DNA from: Methylocystis sp. H62
Lineage (GTDB): Bacteria; Pseudomonadota; Alphaproteobacteria; Rhizobiales; Beijerinckiaceae
Direction: 5' to 3'
DNA: 64,000 nt
Assembly (NCBI RefSeq): GCF_015709515.1
Contig: NZ_JADNQZ010000053.1
Location: 1-64,000, forward strand
Below the pieces are notes generated by a model. The model saw only the letters and a program-made list of their open reading frames with translations, did no database searches and was not told where the DNA came from. This document shows, in pieces, positions 62,209-64,000 of the stretch. The translations under genes were made by a program, and so were the position numbers. Position 1 is the first letter of the stretch. Each line of letters starts with the position of its first letter.

Positions 62209-63258
62209 ATGACAGTCAAGGCTCTGCCTCAAATTGACGCATCCGCCGAGCGCTTCGAATTTCTCGTTGCGCCGCAGCACGCCGGCGCCCGGCTCGACCG
62301 CTTTCTCGCCGAACAGCCGGAGATCGTCGCCGCGCATCTGTCGCGCAGCCGCATCAAGGGGCTGATCGAGGACAGCCGCGCGACCCTTGCCGGCGAGACG
62401 GCGCGCGATCCGGCCAAGAAGCTCGGCGCCGGAGATCACGTCACGCTCGACGTGCCGCCGGCGACTCCGGCCGAGCCGCAGGGCGAAGATATCGCGCTCA
62501 CCATCGTCTATGAGGACGAACATCTCCTCGTCATCGACAAGCCGGCCGGCCTCGTCGTGCATCCGGCGAGCGCGCATGAGAGCGGCACGCTGGTCAATGC
62601 GCTGATCGCCCATTGCGGCGACAGCCTTTCCGGCGTCGGCGGGGTGAAGAAGCCCGGCATCGTGCATCGCATCGACAAGAATACGAGCGGCCTCTTGGTC
62701 GTCGCCAAGACCGACGCCGCGCATCATGGCCTCTCGCGCCTCTTCGCCGACCACGGCCGCAAACTGTCGCTGACGCGCGAATATTTCGCCTTCGTTTGGG
62801 GCGTTCCCGACCGCGCGCATGGAACGGTCGACGCGCCGCTCGGCCGCCATTCGACGCAGCGCGAGAAAATGGCGGTGGTGCCGGAAGCGCGCGGCCGCGA
62901 AGCGATCACGCATTGGGAGAAGGTCGAAGATTACGGCGTCGCGTCGCTGCTGCGCTGCCAGCTGGAGACCGGCCGCACGCATCAGATCCGCGTGCATATG
63001 GCGCATATCGGCCATCCGCTGATCGGCGATCAAACCTATGGCGCGGGTTTTAAAACCAAGGTCGCGAAACTGACGCCCGCCGCCCGCGAGACCGTCGAGC
63101 GTTTGGGCCGCCAGGCGCTGCACGCCGCGACGCTGGGGTTTGAGCATCCGGTGACGAAAGAGGAGATGATGTTTGAAAGCGAATTGCCGGAGGATTTGGC
63201 GGGGCTGCGGGAGGCGCTTCGCGCCACAGCGAATAGCGGAACCGCCCGCGGCTCTTAA
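62209..63258 (+). CDS. RluA/RluD family 23S rRNA pseudouridine synthase
   Basis: The 349-residue protein has an S4 RNA-binding domain (residues about 25-90, RLDRFLAEQ and LSRSRIKGLIED) and a catalytic domain with the aspartate in VHRIDKNTSGLLVVAKT. Later motifs ETGRTHQIRVHMAHIGHPLIGDQTYG are complete. RluD is the most likely member, modifying helix 69 of 23S rRNA, but RluC is hard to exclude. The ATG after a GGAAAAAAAGC leader was chosen. The 3' end meets the convergent parE gene by four bases. Confidence 0.9.
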   Translation: MTVKALPQIDASAERFEFLVAPQHAGARLDRFLAEQPEIVAAHLSRSRIKGLIEDSRATLAGETARDPAKKLGAGDHVTLDVPPATPAEPQGEDIALTIVYEDEHLLVIDKPAGLVVHPASAHESGTLVNALIAHCGDSLSGVGGVKKPGIVHRIDKNTSGLLVVAKTDAAHHGLSRLFADHGRKLSLTREYFAFVWGVPDRAHGTVDAPLGRHSTQREKMAVVPEARGREAITHWEKVEDYGVASLLRCQLETGRTHQIRVHMAHIGHPLIGDQTYGAGFKTKVAKLTPAARETVERLGRQALHAATLGFEHPVTKEEMMFESELPEDLAGLREALRATANSGTARGS

Positions 63259-63545
63259 AGGTGACGCTGGAAATCCATCCGCTGATGCAGGCTGCGGACA
63301 ATTTCGACGCCTTTTGGCGCTTTCCGGTAAAAGAGCACATGAGCGCCGACAGCGTGCTTCCAGTAGCCGGCGCGAACATCGTCGCAGGCGCGGCCGCGCT
63401 CGGGATCGGCGGCGACATACGCCATCGCGACCGCGACTTGGCGAAGATATTTTTCCGCTTGATCGGCGCCCCAACGGGCGACCGTGTAAGTCCAGATGTC
63501 CTCAAGGTCAGCCTGCGCGCGCGGCGTTAACGCGTAACGTCTCAT
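63255..63545 (-). CDS. parE: ParE family toxin
   Basis: The 96-residue RelE/ParE-fold toxin starts MRRYALTPRAQADLEDIWTY, with ADQAEKYLRQVAVAMAYVAADP and a final EIVRSLHQRMDFQRHL, the ParE pattern. ParE poisons gyrase unless bound by its antitoxin. Its ATG overlaps the parD stop (ATGA), the usual antitoxin-first order. Confidence 0.93.
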   Translation of the reverse strand: MRRYALTPRAQADLEDIWTYTVARWGADQAEKYLRQVAVAMAYVAADPERGRACDDVRAGYWKHAVGAHVLFYRKAPKGVEIVRSLHQRMDFQRHL

Positions 63546-63787
63546 CCCTTAACTTCAGCGCGCTTGCGCGCAATAAACGCCTCCATGTCGAAGGGCGTCG
63601 CTGCGCCGCTCTCTTCGCCTTCGATCAAGGCGACGCGCAGCGCGCCGAGCCTGACCTCCTGCTCTTCGAGCAAGCGCAGCCCTGCTCGGACCACATCGCT
63701 GGCCGAGCCATAGCGACCTTCGGCGACTTGGCTTTCAACGAAGGCGGCGAGACGATCGCCGATGACGATGGACGTGTTCTTAGCCAT
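63542..63787 (-). CDS. parD: ParD family antitoxin
   Basis: The 81-residue ribbon-helix-helix protein starts MAKNTSIVIGDRLAAFVESQVAEGRYGSASDVVRAGLRLLEEQE, the ParD DNA-binding part, with a C-terminal ParE-binding tail (DMEAFIARKRAEVKG). Two overlapping inverted repeats upstream should be its operator, giving autoregulation of the operon. Confidence 0.93.
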   Translation of the reverse strand: MAKNTSIVIGDRLAAFVESQVAEGRYGSASDVVRAGLRLLEEQEVRLGALRVALIEGEESGAATPFDMEAFIARKRAEVKG

Positions 63788-63804
63788 GGCGGGGCGGCTC
63801 CCAA

Positions 63805-63827
63805 TTTTGGGATACCAAAATATGGTA
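63805..63827. promoter_or_regulatory. Candidate ParD operator with two overlapping palindromes
   Basis: TTTTGG-GATA-CCAAAA (63805-63820) and TACCA-AAATA-TGGTA (63813-63827) overlap by eight bases. On the minus strand a promoter-like TTGCGC and TATTTT 17 bases apart overlaps them, so bound ParD would block transcription. Confidence 0.6.
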
Positions 63828-63939
63828 CAGCGATGTTCGGCGCAACTTCGGGAGGCGTTCGCGCAATCAGGCGATGCTTGCTCGCACACGCCGCCCAGAT
63901 TACCCTTCCGCGCGTTGCTGATTTTGTGGAGTTTTTGTC

Positions 63940-64000
63940 ATGCGCGCACGCGCTGTTCGAATCCTGCTTTGTTCGTCATTGTCGCTCGTCGCCTCAGGCG
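63940..64000 (+). CDS. N-terminus of a probable secreted protein (cut by window end)
   Basis: Only 20 residues are visible: MRARAVRILLCSSLSLVASG, a positively charged start and hydrophobic core typical of a signal peptide. GTGGAG lies ten bases before the ATG, and the frame stays open to the window edge. The function cannot be told. Confidence 0.5.
   Translation, partial: MRARAVRILLCSSLSLVASG

Overview
The window looks like the chromosome of a Rhizobiales-type alphaproteobacterium with high G+C. Evidence is the complete hopanoid set (hpnB-hpnC-hpnD-hpnE, shc-hpnG, hpnH), a PmtA-type phospholipid N-methyltransferase, a class I PHA synthase, periplasmic glucan genes (opgC, opgG), an SbmA/BacA-like ABC protein and a candidate alphaproteobacterial speF leader. 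The gene content and hopanoid arrangement would suit a type II methanotroph of the Methylocystis/Methylosinus kind, but no methane or methanol oxidation gene lies in the window, so the genus is an inference.

Layout. 0-1.2 kb: the 3' end of an IS66 transposase with its terminal inverted repeat, then a tRNA-Ser(TGA)-like locus in which only the 3' part is canonical. 1.2-10 kb: ClcA-type antiporter, HupE/UreJ-like membrane protein, PHA synthase with a lysine-rich N-terminal extension, alanine dehydrogenase, a DUF3775 protein, an SmbP-like secreted protein and an amino acid permease. 10-14.3 kb: hpnB-C-D-E on the minus strand, with C, D and E coupled by ATGA overlaps. 14.3-18.3 kb: pmtA-pyrF-chaB operon, a TetR/aldo-keto reductase pair, a PNPOx-fold protein. 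18.4-21.6 kb: dnaK and dnaJ with a candidate heat-shock promoter. 21.9-26.8 kb: RND efflux adaptor, RND permease and TetR operon behind a 24-bp inverted repeat. 26.9-38.1 kb: carbon-nitrogen hydrolase, IHF/HU-like protein, SbmA/BacA-like ABC protein with rlmE, adenine/adenosine deaminase, MFS exporter, map-radC, opgC, a CinA-like protein, gpt and tRNA-Leu(TAA).

38.2-45 kb: a Rieske gene, then an oppositely oriented cluster (Rieske protein, two proteins of unknown function), then a small XRE regulator directly in front of shc-hpnG, with hpnH convergent. 45-49.5 kb: the least conventional region. It holds a four-TM coiled-coil membrane protein convergent with a P-loop GTPase-like protein and an unknown protein, punctuated by long hairpin repeats. 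I consider it the best candidate for an undescribed system. 49.6-64 kb: prmA, aminopeptidase P, PAP2 phosphatase, GNAT, ornithine decarboxylase with a long structured leader, opgG, creatininase family, a polytopic membrane protein, DUF411 protein, BaiN-like flavoprotein, RluD-type pseudouridine synthase, a ParDE module, and the start of one more secreted protein.

Functional threads. The envelope dominates: hopanoid synthesis (HpnC/D/E make squalene, Shc cyclises it, HpnH adds adenosine, HpnG removes adenine, HpnB is a hopanoid-linked glycosyltransferase), phosphatidylcholine synthesis, glucans, efflux and an SbmA/BacA-like transporter. Many same-strand neighbours are joined by 4-nt ATGA or GTGA overlaps, which I used to fix starts. 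Several intergenic spaces carry palindromic repeats that supply stop codons or act as terminators. All calls come from reading the sequence; no database search was run.
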